Below are positions 18,300-26,437 of a stretch of 64,000 bases of DNA, in pieces (positions within the stretch are counted from its first letter, which is position 1; the number at the start of each line of letters is the position of its first letter). Under the pieces are notes generated by a model that saw only the letters and a program-made list of their open reading frames with translations, did no database searches and was not told the origin of the DNA. The position numbers and the translations under genes are program-made. The stretch comes from Undibacterium parvum (GTDB lineage: Bacteria > Pseudomonadota > Gammaproteobacteria > Burkholderiales > Burkholderiaceae_D), in contig NZ_CP034464.1 in assembly GCF_003955735.1 (NCBI RefSeq), forward strand, positions 3,410,001 through 3,474,000, given 5' to 3'.

Positions 18300-18932
18300 A
18301 TGAAAGCAGCTAGTTTACGGATCGTGGTCGTGAATACCGTTATCCCGGTCGAAAATGAGCAGGAGAGCCATGTGCAGGCGCAACTGGCACGCTCGCGCGC
18401 CTTACGCATAGGCTTGCTGCAGGCTGGCTACAACATCATTGCGGTACTGCCTGGCGATCTCTACATGACCGAGCGCATTGCGCAATTGCAGCCCGACATG
18501 ATCATCATCGATGCCGAATCGGATGCGCGTGATGTTCTCGAGCACATGGTGTTAGCGACCCGCGATGCACCACGCCCTATCGTTTTGTTCACGGAAGACA
18601 GTGATCAAAGCAATATGGCTGCAGCCATGGAGGCAGGGGTCTCGGCCTATGTGGTGGCAGGTTTGCAGACCGAGCGTATCAAACCTGTGCTGGATGTGGC
18701 GATGGCGCGTTTTAATGCCGACCAAAAACTGCGTTCCGAATTATCGGATACCAAGGCTAAGTTGGCCGAGCGCAAAACCATAGAGCGCGCCAAGGGTTTG
18801 CTGATGGAGCGCCATCAGCTATCAGAAAACGATGCCTACCAAAGGTTACGCAAACAGGCGATGGAAAAAAATCTGAAGTTGGCCGATCTGGCGCAACGGG
18901 TGCTGGATGTGGCAGATTTGTTGGGCGCATAG
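18300..18932 (+). CDS. nasT: NasT-type ANTAR antitermination regulator
   Basis: RNA-binding regulator of nitrate assimilation, 210 residues. A receiver-like domain fills about 1-135 (IRPDMIIIDAESD-type beta-3 end with Asp, here PDMIIIDAESDAR). A coiled-coil linker (about 140-160) leads to the ANTAR helices at about 150-208 (TIERAKGLLMERHQLSENDAYQRLRK). NasT proteins bind paired hexaloop hairpins in leader RNA and let transcription pass a terminator, and exactly such a leader follows at 19075-19178. The usual partner NasS, which sequesters NasT without nitrate, is not adjacent. The initiator ATG at 18300 lacks a strong ribosome site. Confidence 0.92.
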   Translation: MKAASLRIVVVNTVIPVENEQESHVQAQLARSRALRIGLLQAGYNIIAVLPGDLYMTERIAQLQPDMIIIDAESDARDVLEHMVLATRDAPRPIVLFTEDSDQSNMAAAMEAGVSAYVVAGLQTERIKPVLDVAMARFNADQKLRSELSDTKAKLAERKTIERAKGLLMERHQLSENDAYQRLRKQAMEKNLKLADLAQRVLDVADLLGA

Positions 18933-19045
18933 ATTTTGAACTGTAATGGTGCGCTGCGTCATAACGGTGCGGTTTTTTCTCTGTATTGGGGATGCTTGGG
19001 CGGTTTTAAGCTGTCACTGCTGAGGCCGCACTGATGAAAGAAAAC

Positions 19046-19061
19046 TGGCACAGCAATTGCT
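19046..19061 (+). promoter_or_regulatory. sigma-54 promoter of nrtABC
   Basis: TGGCAC-AGCAA-TTGCT matches the -24/-12 consensus completely, with exactly ten bases between the invariant GG and GC. Expected start of transcription is near 19072, just before the first regulatory hairpin. A GGTGC half-site at 18966-18970 could belong to an NtrC enhancer, but that is weak. Confidence 0.9.
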
Positions 19062-19074
19062 AATAGCTAGTAAA

Positions 19075-19123
19075 GCGCCAACGCTGGCGCAAGAGTGAAT
19101 CCGGCTAACGGCGGTCGATTCAC
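19075..19123 (+). ncRNA. ANTAR target RNA (two hexaloop hairpins) in the nrtA leader
   Basis: P1 is GCGCC-AACGCT-GGCGC (19075-19090). P2 is a longer stem (19095-19123), outer arms GTGAAT / ATTCAC, one bulged C, and loop AACGGC closed by a U-G pair. Both loops are six bases with A at position 1 and G at position 4, the recognised ANTAR-binding signature. The pair sits between the sigma-54 promoter and the terminator, which is the expected order for NasT control. Confidence 0.88.
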
Positions 19124-19130
19124 CGAGACA

Positions 19131-19178
19131 AAGGTGTCTTCTTACATTGTTTATTCAATGTAGCAAGACGCCTTTTTT
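19131..19178 (+). terminator. regulated terminator in the nrtA leader
   Basis: A 19-position stem (AAGGTGTCTTCTTACATTG with CAATGTAGCAAGACGCCTT, one mismatch and two G-U pairs) has a TTTATT loop and ends in six Ts. It stands 32 bases before the nrtA ATG, so without antitermination nrtABC should not be transcribed. Confidence 0.9.
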
Positions 19179-19210
19179 GTTTACATTTTTTTCTTAAGCT
19201 GGAGCGCACT

Positions 19211-20512
19211 ATGTCAATTCAAACACCAAAGAATAAGTCTGAAGATTTCACTACCGTGGAGGCTCACCTTGATAGCACCCAAACTAATCTTCAGCGCCGT
19301 CATTTTTTGCAGGGTGCTGCAGTCGTCGCAGGAGCTGGTGTCGTCGGGCTACGTTCAGGTGGTGTCTGGGCCGCCGGTTCGGATAAGCCAGAGAAAGAAG
19401 AAGTGCGCATTGGTTTCATACCGCTTACCGATTGCGCCTCGATTGTGATGGCATCGGTGCTTGGTTTTGATAAAAAATATGGCATCAAAATTATTCCGAC
19501 CAAGGAATCCTCATGGGCCAGTGTGCGCGATAAATTAGTCAATGGTGAACTCGACGCCGCACATGTCTTGTACGGGCTGATCTATGGGGTGCAGATGGGC
19601 GTGAGCGGCAATAAGAAAGACATGGCGGTCTTGATGACTCTGAATAATAACGGGCAGGCCATTACCTTGTCGAAGAAACTGGCGGATAAAGGGGCGGTGG
19701 ATGGTGCGGGCCTGGCCAAGCTGATGCAAATGGAAAAGCGCGAATACACCTTTGCCCATACCCTCCCGACCGGCACGCACGCGATGTGGCTCAATTACTG
19801 GATGGCGGCGCATGGTATCAACCCTTTAAAAGAAGCCAAGGTGATCACCGTGCCGCCACCGCAAATGGTCGCCAATATGCGGGTTGGAAATATGGATGGC
19901 TACTGCGTCGGTGAGCCTTGGAATCATAGGGCGATTGCCGACGGTATCGGCATCACAGCAGCGACGACGCAAGATATCTGGAAAGATCATCCAGAGAAAG
20001 TCTTGGGCACCAGCGCCGAGTTTGTACAGAAGTACCCAAATACGGCACGCGCCATGACAGCCGCAATTCTTGAGGCGAGCCGCTGGATCGACGCTTCCCT
20101 GACGAATAAAAACAAGATGGCCGAAACCATCGCCGACAAGGCCTATGTCAACACCTCTGTCGATGTGATCAATCAAAGAATTATGGGGCGCTACCAAAAT
20201 GGTATGGGCAAGACCTGGGACGATCCTAACTACATGAAATTTTTCAATGACGGTGCGGTGAATTTCCCTTACCTGTCGGACGGCATGTGGTTCATGACTC
20301 AGCACAAGCGCTGGGGCTTGCTGAAAGCCGATCCGGATTATCTGGCTGTGGCAAAAGCAGTCAACCGCATCGATGTCTACAAAGATGCGGCGGCAATGGC
20401 CAAGGTCGCCGTGCCTAAGGATGCCATGCGCAGTAGCAAACTGATGGATGGCTCGGTCTGGGATGGTAAAAATCCGGCAGCTTATGCTGCCTCGTTCAAG
20501 ATTAAAGCATAG
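19211..20512 (+). CDS. nrtA: nitrate ABC transporter substrate-binding protein
   Basis: CmpA/NrtA-family receptor, 433 residues. A twin-arginine signal (QRRHFLQGAAVVAG, residues 28-41) precedes the cut near VWA, so it is probably exported folded by Tat. The nitrate-binding family core is visible: GFIPLTDCASIVMA at about 70, KESSWASVRDKL, the GTHAMWLNYWMAAHGINP region near 190 and VGEPWNHRAI near 235. It is first in nrtABC behind the NasT-controlled leader. The Tat signal argues that it is the transport receptor rather than the cytosolic sensor NasS, although the two are homologous. Confidence 0.92.
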   Translation: MSIQTPKNKSEDFTTVEAHLDSTQTNLQRRHFLQGAAVVAGAGVVGLRSGGVWAAGSDKPEKEEVRIGFIPLTDCASIVMASVLGFDKKYGIKIIPTKESSWASVRDKLVNGELDAAHVLYGLIYGVQMGVSGNKKDMAVLMTLNNNGQAITLSKKLADKGAVDGAGLAKLMQMEKREYTFAHTLPTGTHAMWLNYWMAAHGINPLKEAKVITVPPPQMVANMRVGNMDGYCVGEPWNHRAIADGIGITAATTQDIWKDHPEKVLGTSAEFVQKYPNTARAMTAAILEASRWIDASLTNKNKMAETIADKAYVNTSVDVINQRIMGRYQNGMGKTWDDPNYMKFFNDGAVNFPYLSDGMWFMTQHKRWGLLKADPDYLAVAKAVNRIDVYKDAAAMAKVAVPKDAMRSSKLMDGSVWDGKNPAAYAASFKIKA

Positions 20513-20521
20513 GGGAGTGAA

Positions 20522-21442
20522 ATGAATACCATGGTACATGGCGTAATCCGCGACCCGGCCAGCAGTACAGCCGAGATTAAAACTATTGTCAGCACACCGC
20601 CAGCAGAGGCGATGGCAGTACCGCTGCCTGCAAAAGAAAAAAAGCAAGCGCGTTTTTCTGTTTCCTTAAAACCGTTTTTTCTGGCGATTCTGCCACCTAT
20701 GTTGGGCGTAGGTCTACTGATCTTGATCTGGGAAATTATCGCGATCAAGACCTCCAGTTTTCCCTCTCCCTGGGTTACCTTGCAAGAGGCAATTAAGGTG
20801 TTTTCTGATCCGTTTTATCAAAACGGGCCGAACGACCAGGGCATAGGCTGGAACATCTTTGCCTCGCTCAAGCGGGTGGCACTGGGCTTCGGTCTGGCTG
20901 CTGCGGTCGGTATCCCCTTGGGCTTTCTGATAGGGCGCTTTAAATTTTTGTCCGGTATGTTCAATCCCATCATCAGCTTACTCAAGCCAGTCTCGCCGCT
21001 GGCCTGGTTGCCGATAGGCTTGCTGGTATTTAAGTCGGCACATCCGGCAGCGATCTGGTCGATTTTTATCTGTTCGATCTGGCCCATGATCATCAATACC
21101 GCGATCGGCGTGCAGCGCGTGCCGCAAGACTATATGAACGTAGCGCGGGTCTTGAATCTGTCTGAGTGGAAGATATTCACCAAAATCTTATTCCCTTCTG
21201 TACTGCCCTACATGCTGACCGGGGTTAGGTTAGCGATTGGTACTGCCTGGTTGGTGATAGTCGCGGCAGAAATGCTGACCGGCGGTGTCGGTATTGGCTT
21301 CTGGGTCTGGGATGAATGGAATAGCCTGAACGTCCCGCACATCATCATCGCGATTGTGGTGATAGGTTTGGTCGGCCTGATTTTAGAGCAAATACTGGTG
21401 GCCGTGGCCCGTGCTTTTACTTATGACGATGTGCCTAGTTAA
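20522..21442 (+). CDS. nrtB: nitrate ABC transporter permease
   Basis: Inner-membrane permease of the nitrate importer, 306 residues. A long cytoplasmic N-terminal stretch (about 55 residues, KEKKQARFSV end) comes before the first helix. Further helices follow, with the EAA loop DYMNVARVLNLSEWKIFTKIL near 215 that contacts the ATPase. It begins 9 bases after nrtA and is followed by nrtC after 33 bases. The family also serves bicarbonate and taurine; NasT context favours nitrate. Confidence 0.92.
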   Translation: MNTMVHGVIRDPASSTAEIKTIVSTPPAEAMAVPLPAKEKKQARFSVSLKPFFLAILPPMLGVGLLILIWEIIAIKTSSFPSPWVTLQEAIKVFSDPFYQNGPNDQGIGWNIFASLKRVALGFGLAAAVGIPLGFLIGRFKFLSGMFNPIISLLKPVSPLAWLPIGLLVFKSAHPAAIWSIFICSIWPMIINTAIGVQRVPQDYMNVARVLNLSEWKIFTKILFPSVLPYMLTGVRLAIGTAWLVIVAAEMLTGGVGIGFWVWDEWNSLNVPHIIIAIVVIGLVGLILEQILVAVARAFTYDDVPS

Positions 21443-21475
21443 TCCTTAAATTAATCAGCGAGTAAGGAGTTCAAG

Positions 21476-22288
21476 ATGGAAAAGTTAGATGCGAAATACA
21501 TAGAGATCAACAATGTCGAGATGCGTTTTAATACCAAGAAAGGGAGTTTTCACGCTCTGCGTGATATTAATCTTAGTGTCGCCAAGGGTGAGTTTATTAC
21601 CCTGATAGGCCACTCGGGTTGCGGTAAATCGACTTTGCTCAACCTGATCGCTGGCTTGACGACCGCCAGTTCCGGCACACTGTTGTGCGCTAATCGTGAA
21701 ATCGCCGGGCCTTCGCCTGAGCGCGGCGTGGTGTTTCAGAACCACTCGCTACTGCCTTGGCTCACTTGCTATGAAAATGTGTATCTGGCGGTGGAGCGGG
21801 TCTTTGGCGCAAGGGAAAATGGCACCAAATTACAGAAGCGTACTATGCAAGCCTTGTCGCTGGTCGGCCTCACTCACGCGGAAAACAAACGTCCGAATGA
21901 AATTTCAGGCGGCATGAAACAAAGGGTGGGGATCGCGCGCGCCTTGGCGATTGAGCCTAAGGTGCTACTGCTGGATGAACCCTTTGGCGCTCTCGATGCC
22001 TTGACGCGCGCCCATTTGCAAGACGAGTTGCTGAAGATCGTCGCCAAGACCGCATCGACCGTGGTGATGGTGACGCATGATGTGGATGAGGCGGTGTTGC
22101 TCTCTGACCGTATCGTGATGATGACCAACGGCCCGGCGGCCACCATAGGCGAAATTCTAAGCGTCAAACTGGAGCGTCCGCGCGAGCGGGTCGCGCTCTC
22201 GCAAGACCCCTTGTATGCCGAATATCGCAGCGCCGTACTGGAGTTTTTATACCACCGCCAATCGCATCCAGCCAAGGATGCTGCCTAA
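21476..22288 (+). CDS. nrtC: nitrate ABC transporter ATP-binding protein
   Basis: ATPase of the nitrate importer, 270 residues, a single nucleotide-binding domain as in NrtD (no C-terminal receptor-like domain as in cyanobacterial NrtC). Walker [18 protein letters not shown], the Q-loop VVFQNHSLLPWLTCYENV typical of the nitrate/sulfonate family, signature ISGGMKQRVGIARAL, Walker B VLLLDEPFGALDA and the switch His TVVMVTHDVDEAVLL are intact. Ribosome site AAGGAG before the ATG at 21476. Last gene of the operon; no nitrate or nitrite reductase follows. Confidence 0.92.
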   Translation: MEKLDAKYIEINNVEMRFNTKKGSFHALRDINLSVAKGEFITLIGHSGCGKSTLLNLIAGLTTASSGTLLCANREIAGPSPERGVVFQNHSLLPWLTCYENVYLAVERVFGARENGTKLQKRTMQALSLVGLTHAENKRPNEISGGMKQRVGIARALAIEPKVLLLDEPFGALDALTRAHLQDELLKIVAKTASTVVMVTHDVDEAVLLSDRIVMMTNGPAATIGEILSVKLERPRERVALSQDPLYAEYRSAVLEFLYHRQSHPAKDAA

Positions 22289-22302
22289 AATTTTTAGGCA
22301 GC
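22280..22302 (+). terminator. hairpin over the nrtC stop codon
   Basis: GCTGCCTAAA (22280-22289) and TTTAGGCAGC (22293-22302) form a perfect 10-bp stem containing the nrtC TAA. It lacks a T tract afterwards, so termination strength is uncertain. The dispersed palindrome begins ten bases later. Confidence 0.5.
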
Positions 22303-22311
22303 AGGCCGCTC

Positions 22312-22370
22312 GCGCATATACCATGCGGGTCTCCAGCCTGCATGGCCTGCAAGCCGCATGGGATATGCGC
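22312..22370. repeat. dispersed palindrome, copy after nrtC
   Basis: Left arm GCGCATATACCATGCGGG, right arm CCGCATGGGATATGCGC, inner arms CCAGCCTGCATGG / CCTGCAAG. Lies between nrtC (+) and tag (-), 23 bases after the nrtC stop. Confidence 0.9.
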
Positions 22371-22407
22371 GCTGGCGGCATCACTTTTTAAATTTGTCTG
22401 GGATGGC

Positions 22408-22959
22408 TCAGCGCTGTTTCCAGTCGCAGTCATCAGCATGATCCTGCACCATGCCTATCGCCTGCATATACGCATAGATAATGGTGGAGCCGACAAACTT
22501 GAAGCCGCGTTTGAGCAAATCTTTTGAGATGCGGTCGGATAAATCTGTTTTGATGATGCGCTCGCCGTGATTCGCTATAGGCACGCCGCCCACATAGGCC
22601 CACAGATAGGCGTCCAGACTGCCGACTTCTGCGCAGAGACGCAGGTAAGCTTGCGCATTGGTGATGGCGGCAGCGATCTTCAGACGATTGCGCACGATGC
22701 CGGCGTTACACAATAATGCGGCGACCTTGGCGGCATCGTAGGCGGCGATTTTTTTTGCATCCCAATCATCAAACGCCGCGCGATAATTGGCGCGTTTATT
22801 GAGTATGGTTTCCCAACTCAATCCGGCCTGTGCGCCTTCTAAGTTCAGCATCTCGAACAAGCGCAGCTCGTCGTGGCAAGGCACGCCCCATTCATCGTCG
22901 TGATAGGCAAGGTAGAGTGGATTGGCTGGATTAGCCCAGGCGCAGCGAGTGACTGGCAT
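22408..22959 (-). CDS. tag: DNA-3-methyladenine glycosylase I
   Basis: Excises 3-methyladenine from alkylated DNA. 183 residues, normal for Tag. Family motifs are RCAWANPANPLYLAYHDDEWG at the start, LFEMLNLEGAQAGLSWETIL with the catalytic-pocket Glu, the helix-hairpin region LLCNAGIVRNRLKI and SDRISKDLLKRGFKFVGSTI. The zinc-binding Cys/His set has its C-terminal part in HADDC. Convergent with nrtC; no functional neighbour. Confidence 0.95.
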   Translation of the reverse strand: MPVTRCAWANPANPLYLAYHDDEWGVPCHDELRLFEMLNLEGAQAGLSWETILNKRANYRAAFDDWDAKKIAAYDAAKVAALLCNAGIVRNRLKIAAAITNAQAYLRLCAEVGSLDAYLWAYVGGVPIANHGERIIKTDLSDRISKDLLKRGFKFVGSTIIYAYMQAIGMVQDHADDCDWKQR

Positions 22960-23115
22960 TGTGTCTTTCTAAATTGGTTCTAAAATTATTTCTAAAATTG
23001 GCGTATGCTATTTTAACATTTGATAAAAATCCTAATAGCGCAAGCAATACTGACTTGCGCCGTTTAGATTTGTCGAAATCATTCGCCGTATCCAGAAAAT
23101 TTTAGGTCTCGCTTT

Positions 23116-24687
23116 ATGTTGAAACAAGCTTATTTACCATTTACTGCGCTGTGGTTCGCGCTACTTTTATCCGCCTGCGGTGGCGGCGGTGGCGGCACTA
23201 GTCTTAGCAGTTGTTCTGGCAATGCAGCTGCTTGTGCTGCTAGCGGCAGTGCTGGCAACGGTACTAGCACTGGCACAGCGCTGGCGCCATCGATCACACT
23301 GGCGAATCTTTGTCAGGCGCCTAGAGTTGGCGGCGATCCCTTTAATAAAAACCTGGCCTATCCCGATAAACCTGGTAGTTTGACGACAGAAAAACAATGG
23401 TTGCGTTCCTGGATAGATGAAACTTATCTCTGGTATAAAGAAGTGCCGGCTAGCTTGAATCCCGATAGTTACGCTAATCCTATTGCTTATTTCGATGCGC
23501 TGAAAACGCCTGAGTTGACTGCCTCAGGCAAAGCCAAGGATAGGTTTCACTTTACCTATTCTAGCGCAGAGTGGGATGCGATTTCGCAGCAAGGGGTGGA
23601 GCTAGGTTATGGGATACGTTGGTCGCGTAGTGCTAGCGGTACTTTCCCACGCAAACGGGTGATCGCTACCGTTGAACTGGGCTCGCCGGCGGATAAGGCA
23701 GGCCTGCGCCGCGGTGATCAATTGACTACCATCGATAGCCTTGATTACCTTAACAGTGCAGTGGCGGCTGATATCGCCATATTTAACCAGGCGCTGTTTC
23801 CAGAAAAAACAGGTGAACTCCACACTTTCGTTTTCGAGCGCAATGGCAGCACCATCAATGCGCCAATGGTTGCTGAAAATGTGGCGGTAGCGCCGGTGCA
23901 GAATGTGAAAACCATTAGCACTAGCAGTGGCACGGTCGGTTATCTGACATTTCATGAGCACAATGCAAATTCAGAAAAGGGCTTGGTCGACGCGATCACT
24001 CAACTAAAAACGGCAGGAGTGACTGATCTGGTGCTTGATGTACGGTATAACGGCGGCGGCCTCTTGTATGTCGCCAGTGAGTTGGCATATATGATAGCCG
24101 GACCGACCGCCACCGCCGGTAAGGTCTTTGAGCAAGCCCAGTTTAACGATAAGATCAGACCTGATCCGGCGACGCCCTTTTTCGCGACAGCGATCGGTTT
24201 TTCCACCACCCAAGGTGTGCCAAAAGGTTCGACCTTACCCTATTTGGGTTTGAAGCGCGTCAGCCTACTGACCAGTGCTGGCACCTGTTCAGCCAGTGAG
24301 GCCATCATCAATGGCTTGCAAGGTATAGACATCGAAGTTAACTTGATCGGTGCTCAGACTTGCGGCAAGCCGTATGGCTTTTATCCCACGCCTAATTGTG
24401 GCACCACCTATTTCGCGATTCAGTTTAAAGGCGTCAACAATAAGGGGTTTGGTGACTACTCGGATGGGATAGCCGCCACCTGTAACGTGGCCGATGATTT
24501 TACCCGCGCGCTCGGTGATCCGACCGAAGGCCAATTGGCGGCGGCCCTGAGTTATCGCGAGAGTAAAGTTTGCCCAGCAGCCAGCGTGGGTGTCAATTTA
24601 CAGGCCGGCTATGCCACGCAAAATTTACGCTTGGTACGCCCGGCTGCCAAGGAAATCGCCATTTATGGCAGTGGGAGTTTGCGATGA
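23116..24687 (+). CDS. S41 family peptidase lipoprotein
   Basis: Exported C-terminal-processing-type protease, 523 residues. The lipoprotein signal ends LLLSAC (Cys19) followed by a run of Gly and a low-complexity Ser/Ala/Gly linker. A S41 N domain (about 90-150), a PDZ domain (about 165-260, ELGSPADKAGLRRGDQLTTI) and the tail-specific protease core follow. The Ser/Lys dyad lies in SAGTCSASEAIINGL near 395 and TCGKPYGF near 419. It ends in a 4-base ATGA overlap with the small lipoprotein gene, so the two are a unit. The substrate is unknown. It is a different branch from prc at 54 kb. Confidence 0.9.
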   Translation: MLKQAYLPFTALWFALLLSACGGGGGGTSLSSCSGNAAACAASGSAGNGTSTGTALAPSITLANLCQAPRVGGDPFNKNLAYPDKPGSLTTEKQWLRSWIDETYLWYKEVPASLNPDSYANPIAYFDALKTPELTASGKAKDRFHFTYSSAEWDAISQQGVELGYGIRWSRSASGTFPRKRVIATVELGSPADKAGLRRGDQLTTIDSLDYLNSAVAADIAIFNQALFPEKTGELHTFVFERNGSTINAPMVAENVAVAPVQNVKTISTSSGTVGYLTFHEHNANSEKGLVDAITQLKTAGVTDLVLDVRYNGGGLLYVASELAYMIAGPTATAGKVFEQAQFNDKIRPDPATPFFATAIGFSTTQGVPKGSTLPYLGLKRVSLLTSAGTCSASEAIINGLQGIDIEVNLIGAQTCGKPYGFYPTPNCGTTYFAIQFKGVNNKGFGDYSDGIAATCNVADDFTRALGDPTEGQLAAALSYRESKVCPAASVGVNLQAGYATQNLRLVRPAAKEIAIYGSGSLR

Positions 24688-25061
24688 AAATAGCGCAAGC
24701 TATCTTATTTATTCTTTTTGCTGGAACGCTTGCTGCCTGCCAGGCCGTTACGCCCGCAATTGGAACAGCGGCGCGTCTGCTGGCAGTCGATCAGCTTGCC
24801 AGGCAAGAGTTGCAACTGCAGACGGCGACATTTTTAGGCCTCGCCAGTATTGATCTGGCTGAAAATACTTTGATCGATAGCAGCCAGTTTTCCTATGCGC
24901 GTACGCCACGATACGATGCTAGCGGTCAAATGCTGCAGGGACGGGTGGTCGAGATGCCACACATCTTCAAACTACAAATCCGCGCTCAGCAATGCTGGTT
25001 AATCTATGAGAACAAGGCACAAGAAGTGCATCTCAAGCACGCCAAATGTGTGGCAGAGTAG
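24684..25061 (+). CDS. small lipoprotein of unknown function
   Basis: 125 residues. Signal MKIAQAILFILFAGTLAAC with lipobox LAAC, then a helical stretch rich in Leu/Ala/Gln and a C-terminal segment with a Trp-Cys pair (QQCWLIYENKAQEVHLKHAKC) that could hold a disulphide. I recognise no family. I start at the ATG at 24684, which overlaps the stop of the S41 lipoprotein; the longer open frame upstream is only its shadow. Coupled translation suggests a partner or accessory of that protease, which is inference. Confidence 0.85.
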   Translation: MKIAQAILFILFAGTLAACQAVTPAIGTAARLLAVDQLARQELQLQTATFLGLASIDLAENTLIDSSQFSYARTPRYDASGQMLQGRVVEMPHIFKLQIRAQQCWLIYENKAQEVHLKHAKCVAE

Positions 25062-25142
25062 TTTGCTAGCTAGCGCGTAAAAGCTGGGCTCGCTTGGCTT
25101 GCAGCGCTGGCAGCACCAGCCTGCGCTGCCAATATGCGTTCT

Positions 25143-26189
25143 CTACTTAGGTAAAAAATCCTGTGCTGGATCCTGAGCGAAAAAGCTCTCGCAGGTAGAC
25201 TGTGAAATGCTAGAAAGTAAGCCAAAGCGTTTTTTCGCCTCTGAGCGTTTATGCGAGGGGATACTCGCCATATCTGGCTCAGCCAAGGCCACACAGGGCA
25301 GACGGAAGTCGCCATCTGCGCGTGGCTCGGCTTGCAGCTCTTGCCAACTGGCGTCGTAATCGGCAAACACCTTGCCTTTTTTTAGCGGCTGCGTCACTAC
25401 ACGGTTTTTATTTCCAACCAGTAGTAGATCCTCGCACTGCAGTTGCAGGCCTAATTGCTGTACCAATCTTACCAATAGCGTCTTGGGGCGCAAGCCATAC
25501 ATATCCTTGGTGGCCACACGTATCTGTTCTAGACTATTCGGCTCGCGGCCACCTTGCAGGCAGCCTATGGCAACGCCACTAGTTCCGGCACGCGAGAAAA
25601 ATGTGAAGGCAACAGAGAACAAAACACTGTCTTGCGCACTGTCATGCGCATGGCCACCATTACGTAATTGCAAAACCAGCTCACCCTCACGTTCCATGGT
25701 GGTGGCTGCCAGCAGTTCTAGTTGATAAATCGCGCCAGATTTTCCTGTGAATTGGCTGAGCGTAACGGGGGCCTTAGCTGCGGCTAACACCAGGTCGCCC
25801 AATTGCTGCTGGGCTATGAGTGCGTAATGGGAATACACCAGCTCCAGTCGGGCGCCGCAAGTTAGCTGCCTGGAAAGATAAGGTCGAAAGATTTTTTTTA
25901 AGATGCTGGGATTGGCCAGTGCCAAGTCTTTGTGGAAGGGGCTAGAGTTCCAAAGCGCTATCCATAGACGTGCCGTAGGATAACTGAATACGGCACGTAA
26001 GCTTATTTTTATCGTCTCTCTAAGATACGACAGTCCGCGCTGCGATTGATTGACCCCCGTATATAAACTAACCGGGCGCAGCGCTGAGCTAGTAAACAGT
26101 GATAGCGGATGCGGCTGGCTTAAGGCTAAGTGGTGGATATCAACAATCTGGATATTGGAAGGCGCAGCATCAGCGGGAGGTTTATGCAT
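25143..26189 (-). CDS. VirK/YbjX family protein (DUF535)
   Basis: A 348-residue member of the VirK/YbjX family (DUF535), linked in enterobacteria to envelope and antimicrobial-peptide phenotypes; the biochemical activity is not established. Recognisable blocks are LELVYSHYALI, the GREPNSLEQIRVATKDMYGLRPKTLLV stretch near two thirds and LVGNKNRV. A basic C-terminal SHKRSEAKKRFGLL motif follows. The frame is open back to an ATG at 26399, adding 70 non-conserved residues that cover the promoter region. I prefer the ATG at 26189, although neither has a good ribosome site. Divergent from waaF. Confidence 0.8.
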   Translation of the reverse strand: MHKPPADAAPSNIQIVDIHHLALSQPHPLSLFTSSALRPVSLYTGVNQSQRGLSYLRETIKISLRAVFSYPTARLWIALWNSSPFHKDLALANPSILKKIFRPYLSRQLTCGARLELVYSHYALIAQQQLGDLVLAAAKAPVTLSQFTGKSGAIYQLELLAATTMEREGELVLQLRNGGHAHDSAQDSVLFSVAFTFFSRAGTSGVAIGCLQGGREPNSLEQIRVATKDMYGLRPKTLLVRLVQQLGLQLQCEDLLLVGNKNRVVTQPLKKGKVFADYDASWQELQAEPRADGDFRLPCVALAEPDMASIPSHKRSEAKKRFGLLSSISQSTCESFFAQDPAQDFLPK

Positions 26190-26437
26190 GTGTAAGGAGA
26201 GTCTACGGTACAGAAAAATAATTTTCAAAAATACATAAAAGTTGGTACTATCGCGGTTCGCAGATGGATTGTAACGTAATGTACATCCCTTGTAACTGAC
26301 TGTATTTAGTGGCGCTGTTGGCTCTGGTGCCAGGTCCTTCAGGATTTGTTTTTTTGAAAAACATACAAACCGAAATAATGAAATATCGTAAAAAATCATT
26401 CTTTGTTTTTTCGACGCTCACTCTGGCCTAGACTAAG

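Noticed and set aside
19211..20512. Calling the first nrt gene nasS
   Set aside because: The protein has a twin-arginine signal and is followed by permease and ATPase genes; NasS is cytosolic and lacks a signal.
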